Source: S012-113 sp965368405 (GTDB lineage: Bacteria > Bacteroidota > Bacteroidia > Cytophagales > Cyclobacteriaceae). From it: 28,268 nucleotides of DNA. The notes beneath the pieces are model-generated. The model was not told the DNA's origin and did no database searches. It was given only the letters and a program-made list of their open reading frames with translations. Shown here piece after piece: positions 1 to 7,375 of the stretch; position 1 is the stretch's first letter; the number at the start of each line of letters is the position of its first letter. Made by a program: the position numbers and the translations under genes. The stretch is taken from NCBI GenBank assembly GCA_965368405.1, contig CBDUMS010000043.1, forward strand, positions 1 to 28,268, in the 5' to 3' direction.

Positions 1-1
1 G

Positions 2-265
2 AATCTTGGTTGTGCAACAGGACATCCATCCTTTGTGATGTCAAACTCTTTTGCAAACCAAACTTTGGCTCAACTAGAGTTGTGGAATAATACCGACAAA
101 TACGAAAATAAGGTGTACATGTTACCTAAGCACCTTGATGAAAAAGTTGCTCGTTTACACCTGTCTAAAATTGGCGTAGAGTTAGAAGAGCTTAGCCAAG
201 ATCAGGCTGATTATATCAATGTAAAAGTAGAAGGACCTTATAAGGTTGATTACTACCGTTACTAA
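2..265 (+). CDS. ahcY: Adenosylhomocysteinase, C-terminal fragment (5' end outside window)
   Basis: This is the last 87 codons of S-adenosylhomocysteine hydrolase, the cytosolic NAD-dependent enzyme that splits S-adenosylhomocysteine into adenosine and homocysteine in the methyl cycle. The frame is open from base 2. It begins NLGCATGHPSFVMSNSFANQ, a signature of the family's NAD/substrate-binding region, and it ends in the family's typical C-terminal tail, KVEGPYKVDYYRY. The tail lysine and tyrosine are known in the family to reach into the NAD site of the neighbouring subunit. The gene converges on the potassium-channel gene, with a hairpin terminator between them. The identification rests on the conserved C-terminus and is strong. 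Nothing can be said about the start. Confidence 0.95.
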   Translation, partial: NLGCATGHPSFVMSNSFANQTLAQLELWNNTDKYENKVYMLPKHLDEKVARLHLSKIGVELEELSQDQADYINVKVEGPYKVDYYRY

Positions 266-278
266 TTGATGAAACCTT

Positions 279-313
279 AAAAAAAAGGGTTGCTTACTAG
301 CAACCCTTTTTTT
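279..313. terminator. Bidirectional rho-independent terminator
   Basis: A 13-bp stem is formed by AAAAAAGGGTTGC (281-293) and GCAACCCTTTTTT (300-312), with a 6-nt loop. It has A-runs on one side and T-runs on the other, so it can end transcripts from both ahcY (+) and the channel gene (-). The T-run overlaps the channel gene's stop codon at 312-314. Confidence 0.85.
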
Positions 314-1124
314 AATCTAGTTCAGTCCCGCAGAATTTACAAAAAGAGGCGTCGCCGTCTGTTATATTAGCGCCGCATCCTGGGCAGGGCTCTGACTTAC
401 TCTTTCCTTTTTGTTGAATATTCACCCACTCTGCTGTAAATATTCCTGTTGGCACAGCGATAATACCGTAACCCATAATCATAATAATTGAGGCCAAGGT
501 TTGTCCAAGTACTGTTCCTGGCGCTACGTCACCATAGCCCACAGTAGTAAGGGTCACAATAGCCCAATAAATAGATTTCGGTATGCTCGTAAAGCCATTT
601 TCATCCCCCTCCACCATATACATGACAGTGCCCATAATAATTACTATTATGCCAACAGTAACCACAAAAACGGTTATTTTATGTCTACTGGCTTTCATGG
701 CTTGAGCCAAATGAGAGGCCTCCCCAATAAATCGGGCAAGCTTAAATATCCTAAATACCCGAATTAACCTAAAACTTCGTAAGATGGTTAATGAATGCAA
801 TCCAGTAAAAATCAGCGATAAATATGCCGGTAGAATTGATAATAAATCAATAATTCCATAAAAACTAAAAACATATTTTTTCCTCCTTGGTGTGATCAGG
901 ATTCTTAAGAAATATTCAATTGTAAAGATCAGTGTGAATGTCCATTCTGTATAGACGAAGAAAACATGATATCGATCAGCGTAGTCTTCAACTGTTTCCA
1001 TAATTACAACAAAGACACTCGCAAGAATGGCGATGAGTAGAGCTACGTCGAATACCTTCCCGCCGGGCGTATTGGCTTCGAAAATAATCTTGTAAAGTTT
1101 TCGTTTAATGTTATCAGTAATCAT
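312..1124 (-). CDS. Voltage-gated K+ channel with C-terminal zinc ribbon
   Basis: This is an inner-membrane six-helix ion-transport family channel. The S4 voltage sensor has basic residues every third position (R116, R119, R122, R125, K128, R131). The pore loop carries the potassium selectivity filter TVGYGD at 194-199, and the last membrane helix follows (about 205-230). After a short lysine/serine linker the protein ends in a double-CxxC ribbon: C247, C250, C262 and C265. Length (270 aa) suits a single-domain bacterial Kv channel. The ATG lies 1 bp after the stop of the upstream acylase gene, so the two are probably co-transcribed and perhaps translationally coupled. The channel identity is secure. 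The role of the ribbon (zinc binding, tetramer assembly or partner binding) is unknown. Confidence 0.92.
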   Translation of the reverse strand: MITDNIKRKLYKIIFEANTPGGKVFDVALLIAILASVFVVIMETVEDYADRYHVFFVYTEWTFTLIFTIEYFLRILITPRRKKYVFSFYGIIDLLSILPAYLSLIFTGLHSLTILRSFRLIRVFRIFKLARFIGEASHLAQAMKASRHKITVFVVTVGIIVIIMGTVMYMVEGDENGFTSIPKSIYWAIVTLTTVGYGDVAPGTVLGQTLASIIMIMGYGIIAVPTGIFTAEWVNIQQKGKSKSEPCPGCGANITDGDASFCKFCGTELD

Positions 1125-1125
1125 T

Positions 1126-3501
1126 CTATTTCTTTGGGATAAAAGTTAAATGATTGGATGCAGCCTCACTAATTTCTAGTGAGTCCATCAATTGCCCTCT
1201 AAATTCTACATTAAGAAACATTTTGGCCTGATCGTCATAATGGGGACTTAAAAAGTGCCCCGATTGTCCCGTTGGGTTAATGCTTTCTGCAGAATTAATA
1301 TTCGCCATATCGATAACAGTGCGCATGGAAGGCCCCGCAACTACAGGGAAATAGCCTGTTGTATCTAATTTAAACATCATATTATTTATCACCTCATTAC
1401 CTCCAGCTGCAGGGTAGGGGCCAACATTAAAATATTGTTCTAATGCTCCTATCTGCCCTAATGGGTGGGCATGGGTAACTGTATGTACTTTGCTCCATTC
1501 CCAATTAGCAATATCGTTCGAATCGAAGATGTTCGTGAGGGTTGCGATGGTAGATTGAGCTGCTGTTTCTATGATTTCCTTTCGAGACTCCTGACTAGAA
1601 GTAGTTATATTATTCCACCAGACGGAACTGTCGTTTGCAATAAACATGAGATAGCTTCGCTTCATCACTTCTAGGTTTGCTAAGGTCTGATAATCTTCAT
1701 AACCAAGCTCATCGGCCATGGCATGATAAAGGGTCCATGACAATAGCGTGTAGTAAATCGTAGGTTCAGGGTCTGCAAGCTGGTGGTCGCCATTCCATTC
1801 CGATAGTACTTTACCTAATCGTACGATTTCTGTATCATCAGAATTTATTAGGACATTCGTCATCGTTTTTGCAACAAGTACGGCAATGGGAGACTTAACA
1901 TCGCTGGTCAGCTCTTTAACATCATCAATGGTCCAATCATCCTTTCCATCCAGATGATCTACAATTCTCGACGCACGATCTAATGGGCGATAATAACCAG
2001 GGTACAGGATACCATTAACGCTATCGGGCTGATTGTTCGCTGAATAAACATAACCCCACGGTGGGTTTTCTGCTTGCGGATTTGCAGTGAAATCATAATA
2101 TCCCAAATAATCATCAATACCTGAACTACCGTCGAGCAAGAGTTTTGGATTTGAACCTTCTGGTCTGATCGGTAATCTAGCTGCTGCCCACCAAGCAATG
2201 TTTCCATCCTTGTCAGCATACATGATATTTAAGCCAGGTGACTCTATTTCCGATGCCGCTTGTCTCGCCTGATCGATATGGGAGACATTACCCAGCTTAT
2301 ACGTAGGTTTTAGAAGATCATTTTTGGCATGTAAGAATTCCCAGTAGGTTGATACCGGTTCCTGGACAATGGAGTCAGAAAATAAAACATCGTTAATTAT
2401 TGGTCCATGGTCTGAGCTCCGGACAGTAAATTTAATCGGATTGCCATCCTTTACTTTAATTACTTCCTCTCTGCTTTCTAGTTGCTGCCAAGCGGTTTTA
2501 CGCCAGATCTCATTGCGATTATCGGGATTAAGCTTTTCCTGATACAGATCTACGTCATCATTTTCAAACATTGTCATGCCCCAGGCTGCAAATTGATTGT
2601 GCCCTAAAATTGCAAATGGAAATCCCGCTAGGTAATGGCCATAAAGAGCGGTGCCGGGATATTCGAGATGGGCCTCGTACCAGACTGAGGGCTGACCAAA
2701 TTGAATATGTGTGTCATTTTCGAAAATCGCATTACCCGTTGCTGATTTTTTAGGGCTGATAACCCAACTATTACTGCCATGAAGCAATGGCGCAGGAATT
2801 TTGTTTATAGTGCTCGATAGAGCGGTTAAAGAAAGTGACTCATCGGATATATAGGACCTAATGTAGGTGGAATCGTAAATAGTATGTAAGCCAATATCCT
2901 TCAGGTAATCTTCGCCAAGCGTGAGTGCGATTTTGGAGGTGAGTGGATCAACTCTAAAACCATCGGCAAATCCAAATGACATATATCCAGCAGCTCCATA
3001 GGCATCTTTTACGGAAAAGGGGGCTTTCGGTATTCCGATGACACTAAATTCAATGGGAGTTGGCCCATTATTTATAAAGCTGTTGATGCCTTTAAAATAG
3101 GCTTCAGCGGCTGTTTTATAGGGTCCGGCACCTTTCTTAAAATCTTCGTAGAACTCCTCAGATTTTTGTGCAATACTTAAGACCCTAAATAATTTATCGG
3201 TTTCTATAAACTCTTCGCCAAGTATTTCGGAGAGCCTTCCTGTAGCCACTCTGCGAATCATCTCCATTTGGAATAGTCGTTCCTGAGCCTGCAAATATCC
3301 GAGCGCAAAATAGGCGTCTTCGGCAGTTTGTGCATAAATATGAGGTATGCCGTAATTGTCGAAATTAACGTTAACCTCAGCCTCAATCCCCGAAATGGCA
3401 ATTGTACCGTTATAGTGAGGTTTACTATTATTTAGATACCAATATCCGCCAATAATTACGAGACCGATAATTATCAATATTGCAAATAAGACTTTTTTCA
3501 T
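1126..3501 (-). CDS. Penicillin acylase family protein (Ntn hydrolase)
   Basis: A 791-aa protein of the penicillin/acyl-homoserine-lactone acylase family (peptidase family S45), whose members cleave amide bonds after autocatalytic splitting into alpha and beta chains. The N-terminus has one hydrophobic segment (about 3-22), so the protein is exported or membrane-anchored and should act in the periplasm. The cleavage site and nucleophile are visible as HGSNSWV at 241-247: cleavage would come after G242, leaving S243 as the N-terminal nucleophile of the beta chain. The following KSATGNAIFENDTH matches the family's substrate-pocket block. Length is normal for the family. It is the first gene of a two-gene unit with the K+ channel. 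Substrate cannot be predicted; relatives act on beta-lactams, N-acyl homoserine lactones or other acylated amines. Confidence 0.92.
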   Translation of the reverse strand: MKKVLFAILIIIGLVIIGGYWYLNNSKPHYNGTIAISGIEAEVNVNFDNYGIPHIYAQTAEDAYFALGYLQAQERLFQMEMIRRVATGRLSEILGEEFIETDKLFRVLSIAQKSEEFYEDFKKGAGPYKTAAEAYFKGINSFINNGPTPIEFSVIGIPKAPFSVKDAYGAAGYMSFGFADGFRVDPLTSKIALTLGEDYLKDIGLHTIYDSTYIRSYISDESLSLTALSSTINKIPAPLLHGSNSWVISPKKSATGNAIFENDTHIQFGQPSVWYEAHLEYPGTALYGHYLAGFPFAILGHNQFAAWGMTMFENDDVDLYQEKLNPDNRNEIWRKTAWQQLESREEVIKVKDGNPIKFTVRSSDHGPIINDVLFSDSIVQEPVSTYWEFLHAKNDLLKPTYKLGNVSHIDQARQAASEIESPGLNIMYADKDGNIAWWAAARLPIRPEGSNPKLLLDGSSGIDDYLGYYDFTANPQAENPPWGYVYSANNQPDSVNGILYPGYYRPLDRASRIVDHLDGKDDWTIDDVKELTSDVKSPIAVLVAKTMTNVLINSDDTEIVRLGKVLSEWNGDHQLADPEPTIYYTLLSWTLYHAMADELGYEDYQTLANLEVMKRSYLMFIANDSSVWWNNITTSSQESRKEIIETAAQSTIATLTNIFDSNDIANWEWSKVHTVTHAHPLGQIGALEQYFNVGPYPAAGGNEVINNMMFKLDTTGYFPVVAGPSMRTVIDMANINSAESINPTGQSGHFLSPHYDDQAKMFLNVEFRGQLMDSLEISEAASNHLTFIPKK

Positions 3502-3569
3502 TAAATAGTCAGGAAAGCTCCAATTTAGCGATTACTGCTAAAGTCTGACCAAGTTAGGGTTTTTTGCAT

Positions 3570-3602
3570 AAAAAAAAGGAGAGCGTTTCCCTCCTTTTTT
3601 TA
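3570..3602 (-). terminator. Rho-independent terminator of the small exported protein gene
   Basis: AAAAAAAGGAG (3571-3581) pairs with CTCCTTTTTTT (3591-3601) across a 9-nt loop. On the minus strand the 3' arm ends in seven Ts. It sits about 25 bp beyond the stop of the gene at 3626-3985 and just before the acylase gene, which therefore starts a new transcript. The near-symmetry of A and T runs means it could work in either direction. Confidence 0.75.
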
Positions 3603-3625
3603 TATAAACCTAAACTAAAAAGCGA

Positions 3626-3985
3626 TTATTTATTCAGCATGTATATTCTCGTATTGTCAATCTCGGTTAAAAAGTCACTCTGATTGATTAGAAAATTAAG
3701 TCGTTTATCACAATCGAATTCCTGTTGACAGACTTCGGCTGAGTAAACTAGGTTGTCGTCTGTGCTGTATATCTTAACCGTAATATTCTGAATCTTGATG
3801 TTTTCATCGAATATATCGTATGCTGTAAGTAATGTAGATATTTCTTTCTCGGAGATTTTATTAAGATCCTCCGAGGTACCGGCTTCGTTACCGGCACTCG
3901 CCGTTGGGATAGAAAAAGCGAGTGTTGCAAGCAAAACAAAGATGCCTGAGAGCAGGCGAGAGATGGTTTTTTTTGCGGTTTTCAT
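3626..3985 (-). CDS. Small exported protein, unknown function
   Basis: This 119-aa protein has a clear Sec signal peptide: basic N-terminus (KTAKK), a hydrophobic core at about 11-26, and a predicted SPase I cut after ASA at residue 31. The mature part is about 88 residues. It starts with an acidic Ser/Glu-rich stretch, then an alternating hydrophobic pattern suggesting a small beta-rich domain (IKIQNITVKIYSTDDNLVYS), and holds two cysteines in VCQQEFDC that could form a disulfide after export. It has its own terminator and is divergent from sucD, so it is probably monocistronic. I do not recognise a family. It is likely real because signal peptide, terminator and spacing all agree. Confidence 0.7.
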   Translation of the reverse strand: MKTAKKTISRLLSGIFVLLATLAFSIPTASAGNEAGTSEDLNKISEKEISTLLTAYDIFDENIKIQNITVKIYSTDDNLVYSAEVCQQEFDCDKRLNFLINQSDFLTEIDNTRIYMLNK

Positions 3986-4117
3986 GTTGTTATTTATTTT
4001 GAGTATTTGACCACTTATCTATTGACAATCCTCATGCCAAAACTCATAAAGCACAGATAATCAACAGTATAACAAAAATCATCATAAAATAATCACCCAA
4101 AACTGTACGAAAATGAA

Positions 4118-4155
4118 CGTGGTTCGCACGATTGAGTACAGCCGAAAAAATCGTG
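4118..4155. other. Competing inverted repeats in the intergenic region before sucD
   Basis: CACGATT (4127-4133) is complementary to AATCGTG (4149-4155). The same CACG (4127-4130) is also complementary to CGTG (4118-4121) across a 5-nt GTTCG loop, so the two pairings exclude each other. The element lies upstream of the predicted sucD start point and about 130 bp before the divergent small-protein gene. It may be an operator or, if transcribed leftward, a switching leader. There is no direct evidence of function. Confidence 0.3.
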
Positions 4156-4196
4156 ATTGGGGTATATTATTATATCGCTTATCTTGAGAATTGTGC

Positions 4197-4227
4197 TTTG
4201 TAATACAGGTGAATTAAGCTAGTTTTG
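4197..4227 (+). promoter_or_regulatory. Bacteroidota-type promoter of sucD
   Basis: TTTG at 4197-4200 (-33 element) and TAGTTTTG at 4220-4227 (exact match to the -7 consensus TAnnTTTG) are separated by 19 bp, within the normal range for the Bacteroidota housekeeping sigma factor. Transcription would start near 4233, giving a leader of about 35 nt. Confidence 0.65.
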
Positions 4228-4268
4228 TGCCATCTTAAAAGGAGAATTCAACGATAAAATCATACAAG

Positions 4269-5141
4269 ATGAGTGTATTAGTTAATAAAGATTCAAAGGT
4301 TGTAGTACAAGGGTTTACGGGATCAGAAGGCACCTTTCATGCCGGTCAAATGATCGAATATGGAACCAATGTAGTTGGTGGTGTTACACCCGGTAAAGGC
4401 GGCCAAACTCATCTTGAACGTCCTGTCTTTAATACTGTTGCTGAAGCCGTAAGTAAGGCGGGGGCGAATGTTTCTATCATCTTTGTTCCACCGGCATTTG
4501 CCGCTGATGCAATTATGGAGGCTGCCGATGCAGGCATTAAGGTTATTGTAGCTATAACAGAGGGAATTCCGACAAAAGATATGGTTCTTGCCAAGGAGTA
4601 TATTAAAACCAAGGACGTTACCTTAATAGGACCGAATTGCCCCGGGGTGATAACTCCAGGTGAAGCGAAAGTGGGTATTATGCCTGGTTTCGTGTTTAAG
4701 AAGGGCCGTATTGGCATAGTGTCTAAATCTGGGACACTTACCTACGAAGCAGCAGATCAGGTTGTGAAGGCAGGCTTAGGCGTGTCTACAGCGATTGGAA
4801 TTGGGGGAGACCCAATCATTGGAACTTCTACCAAAGAAGCCGTTGAGCTTTTTATGAATGACCCTGATACTGATGGAATTGTAATGATTGGTGAAATCGG
4901 TGGTAATTATGAAGCCGACGCAGCACGTTGGATTAAAGCTCAAGGAAATCCAAAGCCTGTAGTAGGCTTTATTGCTGGCCAAACAGCGCCTAAAGGCAAG
5001 CGCATGGGACATGCCGGTGCTATTATTGGTGGTGCCGATGACACTGCCGCAGCTAAAATGAAAATCATGGGTGAATGTGGCTTGCATGTTGTAGCCTCAC
5101 CAGCTGACATTGGTGAGACAATGGCCAAGGTAATGAGCTAA
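4269..5141 (+). CDS. sucD: Succinyl-CoA synthetase (ADP-forming), alpha subunit
   Basis: This is the alpha subunit of the TCA-cycle enzyme that interconverts succinyl-CoA and succinate with substrate-level phosphorylation. The 290-aa length is normal. Visible landmarks are the CoA-binding Rossmann block with GFTGSEGT at 15-22, the GPNCPGVITPGE motif at 121-132, and the phosphorylated active-site histidine H248 in RMGHAGAIIGG. The ATG at 4269 gives the usual N-terminus MSVLVNKDSK. The beta-subunit gene sucC is not adjacent. The gene has its own promoter and converges on rny, with only 5 bp between the stop codons. An AAAGGAG stretch ends 24 nt upstream of the ATG, too far away to be a standard ribosome-binding site. 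Confidence 0.97.
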   Translation: MSVLVNKDSKVVVQGFTGSEGTFHAGQMIEYGTNVVGGVTPGKGGQTHLERPVFNTVAEAVSKAGANVSIIFVPPAFAADAIMEAADAGIKVIVAITEGIPTKDMVLAKEYIKTKDVTLIGPNCPGVITPGEAKVGIMPGFVFKKGRIGIVSKSGTLTYEAADQVVKAGLGVSTAIGIGGDPIIGTSTKEAVELFMNDPDTDGIVMIGEIGGNYEADAARWIKAQGNPKPVVGFIAGQTAPKGKRMGHAGAIIGGADDTAAAKMKIMGECGLHVVASPADIGETMAKVMS

Positions 5142-5146
5142 GTTAC

Positions 5147-6712
5147 CTACTTTGCATAATTCACAGCTCTCATTTCCCGAATTACCGTTACTTTAATCTG
5201 ACCCGGGTACTGCATATCCGTTTCAATTTTTTGTGATATATCAAATGAGAGTTGTCCGGCTACATCATCGGTAACCGATTCTGCATCAACCATTACGCGT
5301 AGTTCTCGTCCGGCCTGGATCGCATAGCATTTTTCAACACCATCGAATTCTAATGCAAGGTTCTCCAAATCTTTAAGACGTTTTATATACGATTCCATAA
5401 CCTCACGTCTTGCGCCTGGTCTTGCGCCACTAATGGCATCACAAGCTTGTACAATTGGTGAGATTAGTGTTGTCATCTCTATTTCATCGTGGTGAGCGCC
5501 AATAGCATTACAGATTTTAGGGTGCTCCTTATACTTCTGCGCCATCTCCATACCCAAAATAGCATGAGGCTTCTCCGATTCTTCGGGCCACACTTTGCCG
5601 ATATCATGCAAAAGACCGGCTCTCTTCGCTTGCTTTGGATTTAGACCAAGTTCTGAGGCCATGAGTGCACATAGGTTCGCAACTTCTCGTGAGTGCTGAA
5701 GCAGATTTTGCCCGTAGGAAGATCGGAATCGCATTCGGCCAACCATCCTTACCAACTCTGGATGCAGACCATGTATGCCTAAATCAATGGCGGTACGCTC
5801 ACCGATTTCTACAATCTCTTCTTCGATGTTTTTACGGGTCTTAGAGACAATCTCTTCGATTCGGGCAGGATGTATTCTGCCATCTTTCACCAGTCTGTGT
5901 AAGGATAATCGAGCAATCTCTCTTCTTACCGGATCGAAACCAGAAATAATAATGGCTTCGGGGGTATCATCAACAATTATCTCAACGCCGGTGGCGGCTT
6001 CAATTGCTCTGATGTTTCTACCCTCACGCCCAATTATTTTACCTTTGAGTTCGTCCGAATCAAGATTGAAGACCGACACACAATTTTCAATAGCATGCTC
6101 AGTTGCTGTACGCTGAATTGTGTCTATAACAATTTTCTTGGCCTGTTTCGTGGCGGTTAACTTGGCGTCCTCTACAATGTCTTTAATTTGAGCAGAAGCT
6201 TTCGTGCGGGCTTCATTCGTTAAAGTTTCAATTAACTGCTCCCTCGCTTCGTCCGCGGTTAGGTTAGAGATTTTTTCAAGAATATTAACCTTTTGCTCAT
6301 TGAATTTATCAATCTCCTGCTTCTTCTTATTTATGTTCTCAAGCTGAATGCCAAGCTTATCTTTAAGTTGATCAGCTTCTGCTTCTTTACGTTTAGCCTG
6401 CTCAAACTGTTTTGATAAATTTTGTTCCCGTTGCTTGAGTTTGTTTTCGTTTGAGATAATCTGATTTTTCTTCCGGTTGCTTTCTTCTTCAAACTCAGAT
6501 TTAAGTTTCAGGAATCTTTCTTTGGCTTCGAGTATTTTATTACGCTTAATTTCTTCGGCGTTAACCTTAGCCTCCTTTAGAATCAAGGCTGCTGCATCTT
6601 TCGCTTTAGCTTCTTCAACTTTATTTATTCGGGCAAAAACGATTCTTCCCAGAATCATACCCAGCACCAACGAAACCGCTCCGGTAACGATGATATACAG
6701 TAAATCAGTCAT
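5147..6712 (-). CDS. rny: Ribonuclease Y
   Basis: Ribonuclease Y is the membrane-anchored endoribonuclease that starts decay of many mRNAs. The 521-aa protein shows the full architecture. There is one N-terminal membrane helix (about 4-23), a long charged coiled coil (about 30-190), a KH RNA-binding domain with GKIIGREGRNIR at 224-235, and an HD metal phosphohydrolase domain. The HD domain has H340, the H369-D370 pair in LLHDIGKV, and the H407-H408 pair in GAHHDE. It is the last gene of the minus-strand run pheT - coiled coil - zapA - rny, 56 bp after zapA. No terminator fits in the 5 bp before the convergent sucD stop, so its transcripts may read into sucD antisense. Confidence 0.97.
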   Translation of the reverse strand: MTDLLYIIVTGAVSLVLGMILGRIVFARINKVEEAKAKDAAALILKEAKVNAEEIKRNKILEAKERFLKLKSEFEEESNRKKNQIISNENKLKQREQNLSKQFEQAKRKEAEADQLKDKLGIQLENINKKKQEIDKFNEQKVNILEKISNLTADEAREQLIETLTNEARTKASAQIKDIVEDAKLTATKQAKKIVIDTIQRTATEHAIENCVSVFNLDSDELKGKIIGREGRNIRAIEAATGVEIIVDDTPEAIIISGFDPVRREIARLSLHRLVKDGRIHPARIEEIVSKTRKNIEEEIVEIGERTAIDLGIHGLHPELVRMVGRMRFRSSYGQNLLQHSREVANLCALMASELGLNPKQAKRAGLLHDIGKVWPEESEKPHAILGMEMAQKYKEHPKICNAIGAHHDEIEMTTLISPIVQACDAISGARPGARREVMESYIKRLKDLENLALEFDGVEKCYAIQAGRELRVMVDAESVTDDVAGQLSFDISQKIETDMQYPGQIKVTVIREMRAVNYAK

Positions 6713-6768
6713 TACTACTATTATTTATATAAATACTAGCAGTACAGTAAAGATTCGGAATGAAAGTA

Positions 6769-7053
6769 TTAGATAGCCTCTGAGATAATTTGATTTAATT
6801 TGGCCAACTTATGCTCGATGGTGTCATCGACTTGATGGCTCTCTCCTTCAATTTTCAGCCTTTCTACAGTGCTATCAAAAGCCACCATAGACAGTAAATC
6901 TTGTTTATCATCAATGCCAAATTTTTCGCGATACGATCGAAGTCTGTCGTTAATTAATTTCCCTGCTCTCCTGATATTCTCCTCATCTGCTGGGTCAACT
7001 TTCATCGGGTATTCCCGATCTGCAATTTTGACCTTTATTGAAAGTTTATCCAT
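6769..7053 (-). CDS. zapA: Cell division protein ZapA
   Basis: This 94-aa protein belongs to the ZapA family, cytosolic proteins that bind FtsZ and bundle its filaments at the division ring. The N-terminal globular part (LSIKVKIADREYPMKVDPADEE) is typical, with the usual charged segment that follows (NIRRAGKLINDRLRSYREKFG). A helix (about 50-90) forms the dimer/tetramer coiled coil. It lies 22 bp after the small coiled-coil gene and 56 bp before rny, in an arrangement I associate with Bacteroidota. The family match is good; binding to FtsZ is inferred from the family. Confidence 0.9.
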   Translation of the reverse strand: MDKLSIKVKIADREYPMKVDPADEENIRRAGKLINDRLRSYREKFGIDDKQDLLSMVAFDSTVERLKIEGESHQVDDTIEHKLAKLNQIISEAI

Positions 7054-7075
7054 TCGATCTTGCCCTATTTTGGCT

Positions 7076-7372
7076 TTATTGGCTTAAATGAGCGATACAA
7101 CGATCAATCTCACTTACATATTCATCAATCTTCTTTTTCAGTTCCGAAGCATCTCTTCTGTCTGCTCCTACACTTCCAGCAATTTTACTAATTTTTATTT
7201 GATTTTGAAAACTTTGGACCTGATCGTTTTTCGCCTCTAACTGGGCCTCAAGATCGCGTTTTTCTTGCTCTAATTGAAGGTATTGAGACTTCAGATTTTT
7301 CTTTTCATTGATAAGTAATGTTAACTTTCTTTCCAGTGATTGTAGTTCCGCGTTAATTCTATCCAGAGCCAT
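7076..7372 (-). CDS. Small coiled-coil protein between pheT and zapA
   Basis: A 98-aa protein almost entirely helical and rich in Glu, Lys, Gln and Leu. A heptad-like coiled coil spans about residues 4-58 (ELQSLERKLTLLINEKKNLK and onward), followed by a short break (KIAGSVGADRRDASE) and a second helix from about 75 to the end. Its start is 3 bp past the pheT stop and it sits 22 bp before zapA, so it is in the same operon. Size, composition and position suggest a division-ring accessory protein, functionally comparable to the coiled-coil ZapB of enterobacteria, but sequence homology to ZapB cannot be claimed. A structural partner of ZapA is the leading guess. Confidence 0.82.
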   Translation of the reverse strand: MALDRINAELQSLERKLTLLINEKKNLKSQYLQLEQEKRDLEAQLEAKNDQVQSFQNQIKISKIAGSVGADRRDASELKKKIDEYVSEIDRCIAHLSQ

Positions 7373-7375
7373 AAT

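Noticed and set aside
6713..6768. 6S RNA beside zapA, as in enterobacteria
   Set aside because: The gap between zapA and rny is only 56 bp, far too short, and no long hairpin is present.
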